This document shows, piece by piece, positions 9,889-17,640 of a stretch of DNA of 59,186 nt. Positions within the stretch are counted from its first letter, which is position 1, and each line of letters begins with the position of its first letter. The translations under genes were made by a program, and so were the position numbers. Source of the DNA: Prevotellaceae bacterium UBA2852 (lineage in GTDB: Bacteria > Bacteroidota > Bacteroidia > Bacteroidales > Bacteroidaceae); the NCBI GenBank assembly GCA_002350855.1, contig DEFM01000022.1:5193-64378 (forward strand). Reading direction: 5' to 3'. Below the pieces are notes generated by a model. It had not been told where the DNA came from. It searched no databases and worked only from the letters and a program-made list of their open reading frames with translations.

Positions 9889-9931
9889 TTTTTGAGTTTA
9901 TTTCTGCGGGAGAACCGCAGAACACGAAAGC
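9889..9931 (+). repeat. 43-bp direct repeat, copy A
   Basis: Nearly identical to 11406-11449. Shared outer parts begin TTTTTGAGTTTATTT and end GCAGAACACG then GAAAGC or AAAGC. The centre is a palindrome, TGCGG-GAGAA-CCGCA here. It lies between the AbgT-like stop and the rnpB promoter. The remaining 9932-9968 is A/T-rich with nothing recognised. Confidence 0.8.
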
Positions 9932-9968
9932 AAAAATATAAATTACTAATTATAACCATCCGGATGGG

Positions 9969-10679
9969 TTAGTTCTCCCATGACGGTGAGTTAGAAGGGT
10001 CTTTTATTAGAAGATATAGGATGAGGGGGAGGTAATAGAGGAGGAGTTGGAGGATGAGGTTATATTGCTCAGCCTGCTCGGGGACAGAGAACTGCAGGCA
10101 GGCTATAATCTGGGAAGATACGAAAATGAGGAACCAGAACGAGGAGAGATGCCTGACCACCGACGAGGAAGCAGCGATGATTTCGCCAATCGAAGCGAAA
10201 CGGCTGGACGCATAACCATAGGAAGCGGCTGTAACGCTGAGCGTTATGCAGATAATGGGGAGCAGTCCTTGCTGAAGGGGCGAGTCCTGGAATGTGCCAT
10301 AAGGACTCAGCAACGGAGCAGACGGCAGAAGAATGAACACCGCCCACAGCACGCATTGCAGGACGAGCACTACAATCATAATCTGCATTGCCCTCCTCTG
10401 CTTGATGGACATAGACGTGGCCCTTTTGGAGCGGAAGAACAGCGACAGGACATCTGACTCCACCACCACACCCAATGCCATGAGTATGAACAGGAACGTG
10501 GCAATGGGTGACTGCTGGAAATTGATGATGAAATTGGAGATGAACCACCGCACGCCCTTAGCGGACAGGAGATTGTTCATTCCCCAGTCGTAGATGCTGC
10601 CTACCCACGACACGAGGCACAGGCCTACAAGTATCATGAGCCACACTATCGGCAAATGCCTAACTAGTTTATTAATCAT
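9969..10679 (-). CDS. Short AbgT-like integral membrane protein
   Basis: 236 residues with about six membrane segments (near 8-27, 57-77, 96-118, 135-155, 175-193, 205-222). The N-terminal 80 residues resemble the start of AbgT p-aminobenzoyl-glutamate transporters: a first helix, then NNLLSAKGVRWFISNFIINF, then an ALGVVVES helix that in full AbgT proteins reads like LGVGVAE. Full AbgT proteins are near 500 residues, so this is about half size, with the transport-core C-terminal half missing. The start overlaps the response-regulator stop by 8 bp, so the two are translationally coupled. Could be a sensor or accessory subunit instead of a transporter; the function is not known from sequence. 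Confidence 0.7.
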   Translation of the reverse strand: MINKLVRHLPIVWLMILVGLCLVSWVGSIYDWGMNNLLSAKGVRWFISNFIINFQQSPIATFLFILMALGVVVESDVLSLFFRSKRATSMSIKQRRAMQIMIVVLVLQCVLWAVFILLPSAPLLSPYGTFQDSPLQQGLLPIICITLSVTAASYGYASSRFASIGEIIAASSSVVRHLSSFWFLIFVSSQIIACLQFSVPEQAEQYNLILQLLLYYLPLILYLLIKDPSNSPSWEN

Positions 10680-11388
10680 CTGGATAGAGATTGTCGATAT
10701 CGATAATGCGAAGTTGGAGAGCCTTGGTTACGAGGCGGGTGGCATTGACACCGTGCTCTCCGTCGGAGAAGAGACGACCGACGAGATCGTTCTGGCGCTT
10801 CTCGAGGGATTTCACACCGAAAGGCATGGTCTTGAGCGCTGCAATCATATCCTTGGTATAACCCAGTGCCAGGTGACGCAATAGGCGTTCATCGTACTCA
10901 TCTATATCATAGGAGATGCTGGCCTGCTGGCGCTGATACTCATTGAGTACGGACTGGCGGAAACGCTGGAGAATCTTGGTGAGGATGGGCTGGTTGAACA
11001 CCATACGCTTGCCATCCATGACGCTCTGCACATCGCCCTTGGTGAGGAGTTCTCCGCTCTTGAGGATGATGCCGTCTGCTCCTGCATCGAGGACATCAAC
11101 CCAGAGCTTCTCGTTGAGAGTCTCGCCTGTAAAAATCAGGACATGGATGGCTGGATGCTCCTTGCGGAGCTTGCGGCAAATCTCCACACCTACTGTGGTA
11201 GAGCCTCCAAGACCAAGGTCGAGCAGGACTAGATCTGGTACCTGGGTCTCCATCAGCTCCCAGAACTGGGGTTCGTTCATTGCCGTTCCGATAATCTCGG
11301 CATCGGGTATTTCGTTTCTGAAGATTTCCTCTGTGCCCTTAAGCTCGAGCTTGACATCTTCGACAATAATGACTTTGAATTTTTCCAT
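10672..11388 (-). CDS. Response regulator with divergent LuxR-like output domain
   Basis: 238 residues. The receiver domain (about 4-125) has the acidic pair E10-D11, the phosphoacceptor D57 in PDLVLLD, T87 and K110, so it looks phosphorylatable. The C-terminal part (about 160-230) follows the LuxR/GerE pattern loosely: LLRHLALGYTKDMIAAL, then GVKSLEKRQNDLVGRLF, then NATRLVTKALQLRIID. This suggests DNA binding, though the match is weak and Bacteroidota-specific domain families exist for it. It lies between the giant kinase (60 bp gap holding repeat copy B) and the AbgT-like gene (8 bp overlap). The kinase is the obvious phosphodonor. Confidence 0.88.
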   Translation of the reverse strand: MEKFKVIIVEDVKLELKGTEEIFRNEIPDAEIIGTAMNEPQFWELMETQVPDLVLLDLGLGGSTTVGVEICRKLRKEHPAIHVLIFTGETLNEKLWVDVLDAGADGIILKSGELLTKGDVQSVMDGKRMVFNQPILTKILQRFRQSVLNEYQRQQASISYDIDEYDERLLRHLALGYTKDMIAALKTMPFGVKSLEKRQNDLVGRLFSDGEHGVNATRLVTKALQLRIIDIDNLYPDD

Positions 11389-11405
11389 ATTTGTGAATTA
11401 TTGAG

Positions 11406-11449
11406 TTTTTGAGTTTATTTGTGCGGACAATCCGCAGAACACGGAAAGC
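11406..11449 (+). repeat. 44-bp direct repeat, copy B
   Basis: Partner of copy A at 9889-9931. Same flanks, palindromic centre TGCGG-ACAAT-CCGCA: stem kept, loop changed. It fills the gap between the kinase stop and the response-regulator start. Confidence 0.8.
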
Positions 11450-14400
11450 TAAACGCTTTGGGGGATGGTGAATATGAGTTTGGATGAGTTGTTATCGATA
11501 TATTGGAAGTAGATGCGGCAACCGCGGCGGACGCGCTCGTCGTGCTCACGGATTATCTGCTTGGCTATGAGCCAGCCGGCACCTTGGAGGGTATTGCCAA
11601 CCTGATTGTAGATGAGATTGTCGGGATAGAAGATATTGTGACACTGCTGGGATGTGAGATGCAGACCATCGTAGGCAATCTCGAACTTGACAAATCCTCC
11701 TTCCTCGGATATTCTGACGTCAATCGTGCCACTGACGGAATCGGCAATGAGCGAGGTGAAGACATTCTGGAAGAGGTACTCCATCATTATCTTATCACAG
11801 AGGAGTGATGACTCTGCCATGCCAGAAGCGGTGTCGATATTGAGTTGCAGGCTGTCAATTGGAAGTTTCTGACGTCGAAGAGTTTCTCTGAAAGACTGCT
11901 TTATCAATCCTGTGATTTCAGCCACAGGGACTCTCTGCCGCTTGAACGGTGAGACATCGTACTGACGCGATGCACATTCGCTGAGAAGTGTGTAGATTTC
12001 CTTGTAATAGGTTATCGCCTCGTACATATCCGTGATCTGCCCTGCTATTTCCTCCTGCGCATTGCCTGAAGACGGCATTTGCTGTTTTATCTGTTCTACC
12101 AGCTGGAGTATGCGGCTTGGATAGTACATAGTCTCGTGCTTGATGGTTGAGAGGCAGTTGTCGAGCACCATGTTCTGCACATGAACCCTGTCTGCTTCGT
12201 ACTGTGCACGACGTCGTTCATCTTCCTGTATCTCAATCTGATTGTGCATGTGCTGCATGCGGATGGTAGAGTAATAGAAATTGTAGGCGACAGACTTGGC
12301 AATCAATCCGAACATCTCCTCCTCGGCAGCCTTCATTCCTGCCTGATGCATGCACAGAGCCAGGGCACCGATAGAGACTTTATTCTTTTCCCCATCCTCG
12401 TTTGCAGTGCCCTCTATCTCCCACACAAGCGGGAATACATAAATGAATCCGTTCATGCGCTGGAGAATCTTCCCGTTGTCGCGGCAATAGGTAAGGAGTT
12501 CGGGAAGGAGGTCCTGATAAGGGCAGTTAGCAGAATACTGCACCTGGTTGTCGTTGTGCAGGAGGGCGATGCCGTCGGTGCGGCGGATGTCGTTGATGCT
12601 CTCCTGGAGAATCTGCGGCAGCTGTGAATCCTTGTCGACAGACGTGTTGAAGATGCGTCGGTTGATTTCCATTATCTGTCGGAGGTTGAAGGTCGTCAGG
12701 ATATTGTGCCGGTAGTATGAGAAGAAATAGACACAAAGGAGAATGAGCACAACCACGGACACAACAATCAAGACCATCTGCTGGTTGGTATTGGCCTGTT
12801 GCATGTCATTGCAATATTGCTCAAGCGAGGTGTCCTGAGCCATCAACTTATAGAGACGGGTATAGATCTCGTTGTTGTAATAATAGATGTCGAACTGCTT
12901 GGTTGCAAGCGCAGCAATGGCTGCCTCGTTACGAATATCCAGGATGATATGGTAATCTGTTATGAAGCGCTCCTGCCACAGATCTATCTCCGAAAATCGA
13001 TTCCCGCAAAGCTTTAATAAAAGTTTGCCATTAGGCTGTTTCTCAAGATAATACTTATTCAGGAATGAGCAAGCCGAATCAACATACGCAAGAGCATTGT
13101 CATAGTGTGCATCGACGTTGGCGAAGTAGGCGCTGTCGGCATAGGCTGACGCTATCTCCAACATAGGATGAACAGGGAGCGAATCGGCAACGATGTGGTT
13201 GAAGTCACGCTCTGCCACCGACGGGCTGCACGAAGTTAGCACAGATGAACCGAATCCTGCGAACCCTATCAAAAGGACCGCGATGCAACGCAGCACACCC
13301 TTAGGCAAACGGAAGAAGAAACGGCTACCCTCTCCTACCTTGCTCTCGCAGCGCATCTCGCAGACTTGGAAGAGAGGACTTTGGCGCCGATACTGCTCCA
13401 TCACTCCCTTGCAGTTGAGCAATCCGAAGCCGCTGCCTTTACGCTTGCTCATCTCTTCAGCGTCGGCAAAAGTGCCAATCTGCTTGCCGGTAATCATGCG
13501 TTCGGTGTTGATCAATTCCACATCCTTCTCACTCATACCGATGCCGCTATCTGCCACCGATATCTCTACATAACTGTCACTTTCCTCAGCACGGACATTG
13601 ATGGAACCACCCTTCGGGGTGAATTTGCGGGCATTGTCCATCAGCGTGTTAACCATAAACAGAGTGAGTGCACGGTCAGCCTTCACCACAGCCTCGGCAG
13701 GCTGGATGATGAGTGTTATGCCTTCCCTGGCGTACAGGCTTACGCTCTTGCGGAGAATCTCAAACAACGGTTCTATGGCAAAACTCTCCAGACGCAATTG
13801 GACAGTGCCCCGCTTGACCTGAATCCATGCCGTAAGCACATCGTTGTACTTACTTATCTGATGAATCAGTTCGTCAACATATTGCAGTTTGAATTCGAGT
13901 ACTTCCCTGGATTCGTATTTACCCTTGACGAGAGAATCCACCTCCCTGACAGCACGGTCGAGGAAAGGAGTTACGGCATAGACAATAGAGAGGCATGTGG
14001 CACGGTCGACATAACGGCGTTTGAGATCGTCAAGACGGATGAGCTGCATCTTGTGCTGCTCAACAACATCCTCCTCCCTTTGCTCCATCGAAAGGAAATC
14101 CTCATCGGTCTTAGCCTTCCACTCACGCATGGCCTTTGCAACCAAAGCCCGCTCACGCACATAGTTGAGATTGTATTTCCGACGTAGGCGACGGGCATAG
14201 AACCAAGTAAAGAGCAGCAGAAGGACAATGACCGAAGCACCGATAATAACACCATTGTTGAGTCGCTGTTTTTCCTCCATCACCTCATTGAGGCGGGCAT
14301 CCATAAGATTATCCTGGCGCGTCTGTTCGAGGATGTCGAGATAAGCATTGCGATTGACGTCGGAAAGCGGTTTGTTGCCCAGTTCGCTATAGACAATGCA

Positions 14401-15291
14401 CAACTGCTCCCTGACGTCCGCCGTCCATTCGGGAACATCCTTGCCATAGCGCTCTACCAGCTCCCAGGCCTTGAGCATGTAGTCAAGAGCCGTAGATGCA
14501 TCTCCATGTTCCAGATAGTACTTACCAACAACTATATATGTCTGTGACTCGTCGAACACATAACCGCCATCGTGGAAATCCTTCAACGCCTTCTCAGCCA
14601 TAACGAGTAGCGCACTATCGCCCCCAATACTGTCGGGCACGCCGGTCAGTTCACGCAGATAAGCCATGCGGCTGGGACGCTCAGTGCCATGATGAAGCAT
14701 ATCATAGACCAACGAGGTCAGTGCCTTGCCGCCAAGATGACGGTTGCCGATACGGTAAGAAATAGAAACCGCACGAAGGAGGTTCTGAGTGTTTTCCTCG
14801 CTGAGCTTGCCGGTGGTGTTGCGTGCATTGCCGATGAGGAAATAGTACGTAGCCCTGTGTCTATCATCAATGTCGGTCTCCATCAGCGGTTCCACCTTGC
14901 GAAGCCACATGCTACCCTCGCCTTCCTCACGCAGATAGTAGTGGTAGACGCTCTGGGCACAGTAATAATCAATAAGAGTCTCATGCCATACCTTCAGGAT
15001 GAAGTCATCCATCGTTCCCTGCTCATCCTCAAGGCGTTCAATACATTCCTGTGCATCAGTGGAATAGACATAGAATTCCCTATTAGCGCTACGGCGCATA
15101 GAGACATTCATCATGCCCACATCGGCACGCAGTCGCAGAAGAGTATTCTTAGACTTCCAACGGACTACATTGTAGAGGCTGTCAGCAGATTTCAAGTTCA
15201 TCTGCCGAAACAGCCCATCCGCTTTCTCTACATAACCTTCATACAAATTCCAAGCCTCACGTTCATCGTCTTTCTGCGAAGAACATGACAC
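11449..15291 (-). CDS. Giant two-module sensor histidine kinase
   Basis: 1280 residues from the GTG at 15291. Module 1: TPR-like helical sensor (about 1-340), membrane helix 348-364, coiled coil, dimerisation region with H477 (LIHQIS), ATPase with N553 (N-box), DSGIGMS (581-587) and GSGFGL (619-624). Module 2 begins with a second hydrophobic signal-like segment ending in the lipobox-like LTSC (685-688). A second sensor follows, then membrane helix 838-859, a conserved H1052 (KHETMYYPSRI) and a terminal ATPase-like fold whose N-box Asn and glycine boxes are eroded (AYDGLHLT, QGAGWLIAK). The reading frame stays open upstream to 15333 and encodes a lipoprotein signal (IIKYLVYILFLLVVSC) without an ATG, so the true start may be ATT/ATC at 15330 or 15327. 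It resembles Bacteroidota DUF5112/DUF5113 kinases from memory. Confidence 0.88.
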   Translation of the reverse strand: MSCSSQKDDEREAWNLYEGYVEKADGLFRQMNLKSADSLYNVVRWKSKNTLLRLRADVGMMNVSMRRSANREFYVYSTDAQECIERLEDEQGTMDDFILKVWHETLIDYYCAQSVYHYYLREEGEGSMWLRKVEPLMETDIDDRHRATYYFLIGNARNTTGKLSEENTQNLLRAVSISYRIGNRHLGGKALTSLVYDMLHHGTERPSRMAYLRELTGVPDSIGGDSALLVMAEKALKDFHDGGYVFDESQTYIVVGKYYLEHGDASTALDYMLKAWELVERYGKDVPEWTADVREQLCIVYSELGNKPLSDVNRNAYLDILEQTRQDNLMDARLNEVMEEKQRLNNGVIIGASVIVLLLLFTWFYARRLRRKYNLNYVRERALVAKAMREWKAKTDEDFLSMEQREEDVVEQHKMQLIRLDDLKRRYVDRATCLSIVYAVTPFLDRAVREVDSLVKGKYESREVLEFKLQYVDELIHQISKYNDVLTAWIQVKRGTVQLRLESFAIEPLFEILRKSVSLYAREGITLIIQPAEAVVKADRALTLFMVNTLMDNARKFTPKGGSINVRAEESDSYVEISVADSGIGMSEKDVELINTERMITGKQIGTFADAEEMSKRKGSGFGLLNCKGVMEQYRRQSPLFQVCEMRCESKVGEGSRFFFRLPKGVLRCIAVLLIGFAGFGSSVLTSCSPSVAERDFNHIVADSLPVHPMLEIASAYADSAYFANVDAHYDNALAYVDSACSFLNKYYLEKQPNGKLLLKLCGNRFSEIDLWQERFITDYHIILDIRNEAAIAALATKQFDIYYYNNEIYTRLYKLMAQDTSLEQYCNDMQQANTNQQMVLIVVSVVVLILLCVYFFSYYRHNILTTFNLRQIMEINRRIFNTSVDKDSQLPQILQESINDIRRTDGIALLHNDNQVQYSANCPYQDLLPELLTYCRDNGKILQRMNGFIYVFPLVWEIEGTANEDGEKNKVSIGALALCMHQAGMKAAEEEMFGLIAKSVAYNFYYSTIRMQHMHNQIEIQEDERRRAQYEADRVHVQNMVLDNCLSTIKHETMYYPSRILQLVEQIKQQMPSSGNAQEEIAGQITDMYEAITYYKEIYTLLSECASRQYDVSPFKRQRVPVAEITGLIKQSFRETLRRQKLPIDSLQLNIDTASGMAESSLLCDKIMMEYLFQNVFTSLIADSVSGTIDVRISEEGGFVKFEIAYDGLHLTSQQCHNIFYPDNLIYNQVGNTLQGAGWLIAKQIIREHDERVRRGCRIYFQYIDNNSSKLIFTIPQSV

Positions 15292-15354
15292 AACTAACAG
15301 GAATAATATGTAGACTAAATACTTGATAATTCTCTAATTATGAATTAAACCACC

Positions 15355-16221
15355 TCACTCTTCGTTCATTTTCTTTCTGTATTCCACAGGTCCAACACCT
15401 TCTTTGGACTTGAACCACTTGCCAAAATAAGACTGGTTGGGGAAATTCAACAATTCCGATACCTCCTTCACCGCCTTGTCGGTATCGGTCAGAAGCCGTC
15501 GGGCTTCGCTCAACAACGACATAGTAATCCAATAGCTCGGATTATGTCCGGTTCGGCTCTTGACCACATAGGAGAAATAGCGGATTGACAGAAACTGGCG
15601 TTCAGCGTAATAGTTCACCTCATGCTCCACTCTGTGCATATCTTTCAGATGCACAAAGAAGTCCTGAACAATAGAGTCACGACGGTCAACGGTATTCTTC
15701 AACCGTTTATCCTCACCACTGAAGGCAATGATAATCTGCAGGGCAAGACATTCCCTCACACTCTCAAGCTGCTGTCTTCCCAACTGCCACAGACGGCGTT
15801 CGCCATTGCGTGAATAGTTGTCCACACGCTCCGACAACTGCACAAACAGTCTGATGAACGCCAACGTACCCTCAAGCATATCGTCGTCGAGTTTAATAAG
15901 CGGACTCAGACGAGTATCGAGCAGGCTGCGCACATCACTCACTTTCATCAGCAGAGGGCTAACAGTCTCAAGATCAACCGTTATCACAATACCTTCGAGG
16001 TCTTCTGAACGTTCTTTTATAATAATGGATGCGTTAGGAAAATAAATACACATTTCCCCAGGCTTCATTTCGTAGTTCACTCCATCGAGAACAAACTTCA
16101 CTCTACCTTTCTGTAAAAGGAAAATCCCTGACTTGTCAGCACGAATAGGATTGTCACTTATTGCAAACATATCGTCTGCATTACCCATAACTCTATAAAA
16201 ACCGACGTCCGACATTGGCAA
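15355..16221 (-). CDS. AraC family transcriptional regulator
   Basis: 288 residues: an N-terminal cupin-like ligand-binding domain (about 15-100, with PIRADKSGIFLLQKGRVKF and MKPGEMCIYFPNASIII) and a C-terminal double helix-turn-helix (about 190-285). The C-terminal part contains ERQFLSIRYFSYVVKSRTG and the typical KAVKEVSELLNFPNQSYFGK followed by FKSKEGVGPVEYRKKM. It is first in the minus-strand regulatory operon, 64 bp (or 24 bp if the non-ATG start is used) before the kinase. It is divergent from the RND efflux operon, which it may control; that is inference from position. Two adjacent ATG codons (MPMSDV) are possible starts. Confidence 0.93.
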   Translation of the reverse strand: MPMSDVGFYRVMGNADDMFAISDNPIRADKSGIFLLQKGRVKFVLDGVNYEMKPGEMCIYFPNASIIIKERSEDLEGIVITVDLETVSPLLMKVSDVRSLLDTRLSPLIKLDDDMLEGTLAFIRLFVQLSERVDNYSRNGERRLWQLGRQQLESVRECLALQIIIAFSGEDKRLKNTVDRRDSIVQDFFVHLKDMHRVEHEVNYYAERQFLSIRYFSYVVKSRTGHNPSYWITMSLLSEARRLLTDTDKAVKEVSELLNFPNQSYFGKWFKSKEGVGPVEYRKKMNEE

Positions 16222-16536
16222 CTATATTGAGATGTATTTAGTTAGGAATAGAATCTATTGTTTTGAATTTGGAACAATATCCATGCAAAGTTACTATTTT
16301 TTTTAAAACACAAGAACTGCAAAAGATTTTTTTACACAAAAAGCACAAAAGCATAAAAATATGACTATTTTTAAGTAAAAGGTGTAAAAAGCTACAAAGT
16401 GAACGTAAAATAGTACCAAAGCAACAATTGTGGAACAATTTAATTCTCTATCTTTGCAAAGAAAATGAAAAACTTAGCTTCAAAGTAAGAAATCATAATT
16501 ATAATTAACCCATAAAACAATTAACAACTTCAACTC
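16222..16536. promoter_or_regulatory. Divergent control region between AraC regulator and RND operon
   Basis: A 315-bp A/T-rich gap with opposing promoters: TAACTTTG on the minus strand at 16286-16293 (TTG at 16311-16313, 17 bp spacer) and TATCTTTG on the plus strand at 16449-16456. The 135 bp between them is where an AraC operator would be expected; I see no obvious repeat pair there. Confidence 0.55.
16428..16456 (+). promoter_or_regulatory. Promoter of the RND efflux operon
   Basis: TTG at 16428-16430 and TATCTTTG at 16449-16456 with an 18-bp spacer. It leaves a leader of about 75 nt before the ATG at 16537. Confidence 0.6.
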
Positions 16537-17640
16537 ATGCAACACACAAGTGGATGTAAAAGTGGATTGATTCTGGCAATGCTCTTTGTCATTGCAGCAA
16601 TTATGAACAGTTGTTCCAAGAAACAGGAACAGACAAAGGATGTTAGTTTCGTAAAAACGGCAAAAGTAGAAAGCGTAGGTGAACTCTCGAGCCTCACATA
16701 CCCTGGAAAAACACGCAGCGCGGAACAGGTGAACGTTGCATTCCGTGTCAGTGGTCCCATCAACCGAGTCTATGTAAAGGAAGGTGACTACGTTCGCAAG
16801 GGAGGACTTATTGCCGAAATGGACAATCGAGACTACAAAGTGCAGTTGTCTGCCACACAGGCTGAGTATGAATTAGTGAAAAGTGACGCCGAGCGCGTAA
16901 TAGCCTTGTGGAACGAGGGCAACACTACAGCCTCGAACTACGACAAGGCCCGCTATGGTCTTCAGCAGATTACAGAAAAACTGGCCAACCACCGCAACCA
17001 GCTTGCAGACACTAAGCTCTATGCCCCTATCAGCGGATATGTTCAGCAGAAGATGCATGAGGCTGGAGAAACCGTTGCTGCAGGCATGCCAGTTGTCAGC
17101 ATGTTCAGCAACAGCGATCCGGAAATAGAGATTTTCGTTCCAGTATCAGATTACACACGTCGCGACGACTTAGTCAAGGCTTCGTGTTCATTCGACGTTA
17201 TCCCTGGTGAGTCTTTTCCATTGGTTGTTTCGAGCTACAGTAAGGAGGCCAATGCAAGTCAGCTCTACGCTGTGAGATTGAAGATTAAGGGTAATTACGA
17301 CAAGAGCAAGATTACTCCAGGTATGACCACTATGGTTTATGTAGACTACAGAACCTTGGGCGAAGGTGCAGGTAGTTCGGTGATGAACAAGATTCCCGCA
17401 TCGGCTGTGCTGCATGTGGGCGAAGAAAATATAGTATATGTGCTTAATGAGAAAACCGGCATCATAAAGAAGAGAATCGTGACTATTGTCCGATTGGACA
17501 TGCACGGCAACGCCCTTATCTCCGAAGGTCTTGAAACAGGTGAAATCGTAGTATGTGCAGGTGTTCGCAACCTCAAGGACGGAGAAAAGGTTAAGGAATT
17601 GCCAAAAACGTCTAAAGACAACGTAGGAGGGCTGTTATGA
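16537..17640 (+). CDS. RND efflux periplasmic adaptor (HlyD/AcrA family)
   Basis: Membrane-fusion subunit of 367 residues that links the inner-membrane pump to the outer-membrane channel. The N-terminus is a signal with lipobox-like MNSCSKK near residue 27, so a lipoprotein anchored in the inner membrane is likely. Then come a beta-barrel/lipoyl half (NVAFRVSGPINRVYVKEGDYVRKG split at about 68-92), an alpha hairpin (about 100-150), the returning lipoyl half (LYAPISGYVQQKMHEAGETV), the barrel and the membrane-proximal domain. Its stop overlaps the pump start (ATGA). First gene of a three-gene efflux operon; substrate unknown. Confidence 0.93.
   Translation: MQHTSGCKSGLILAMLFVIAAIMNSCSKKQEQTKDVSFVKTAKVESVGELSSLTYPGKTRSAEQVNVAFRVSGPINRVYVKEGDYVRKGGLIAEMDNRDYKVQLSATQAEYELVKSDAERVIALWNEGNTTASNYDKARYGLQQITEKLANHRNQLADTKLYAPISGYVQQKMHEAGETVAAGMPVVSMFSNSDPEIEIFVPVSDYTRRDDLVKASCSFDVIPGESFPLVVSSYSKEANASQLYAVRLKIKGNYDKSKITPGMTTMVYVDYRTLGEGAGSSVMNKIPASAVLHVGEENIVYVLNEKTGIIKKRIVTIVRLDMHGNALISEGLETGEIVVCAGVRNLKDGEKVKELPKTSKDNVGGLL

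Noticed and set aside
13366..14187. Plus-strand frame of 273 codons opposite the giant kinase
   Set aside because: Mirror of the kinase coding sequence; no start context, no domain, and it crosses the conserved ATPase boxes.
16294..16448. Search for an AraC operator or IS remnant in the divergent gap
   Set aside because: Several A/T-rich partial repeats (AAAAGCA, TAAAAAG) are present, but no convincing half-site pair or terminal inverted repeat.
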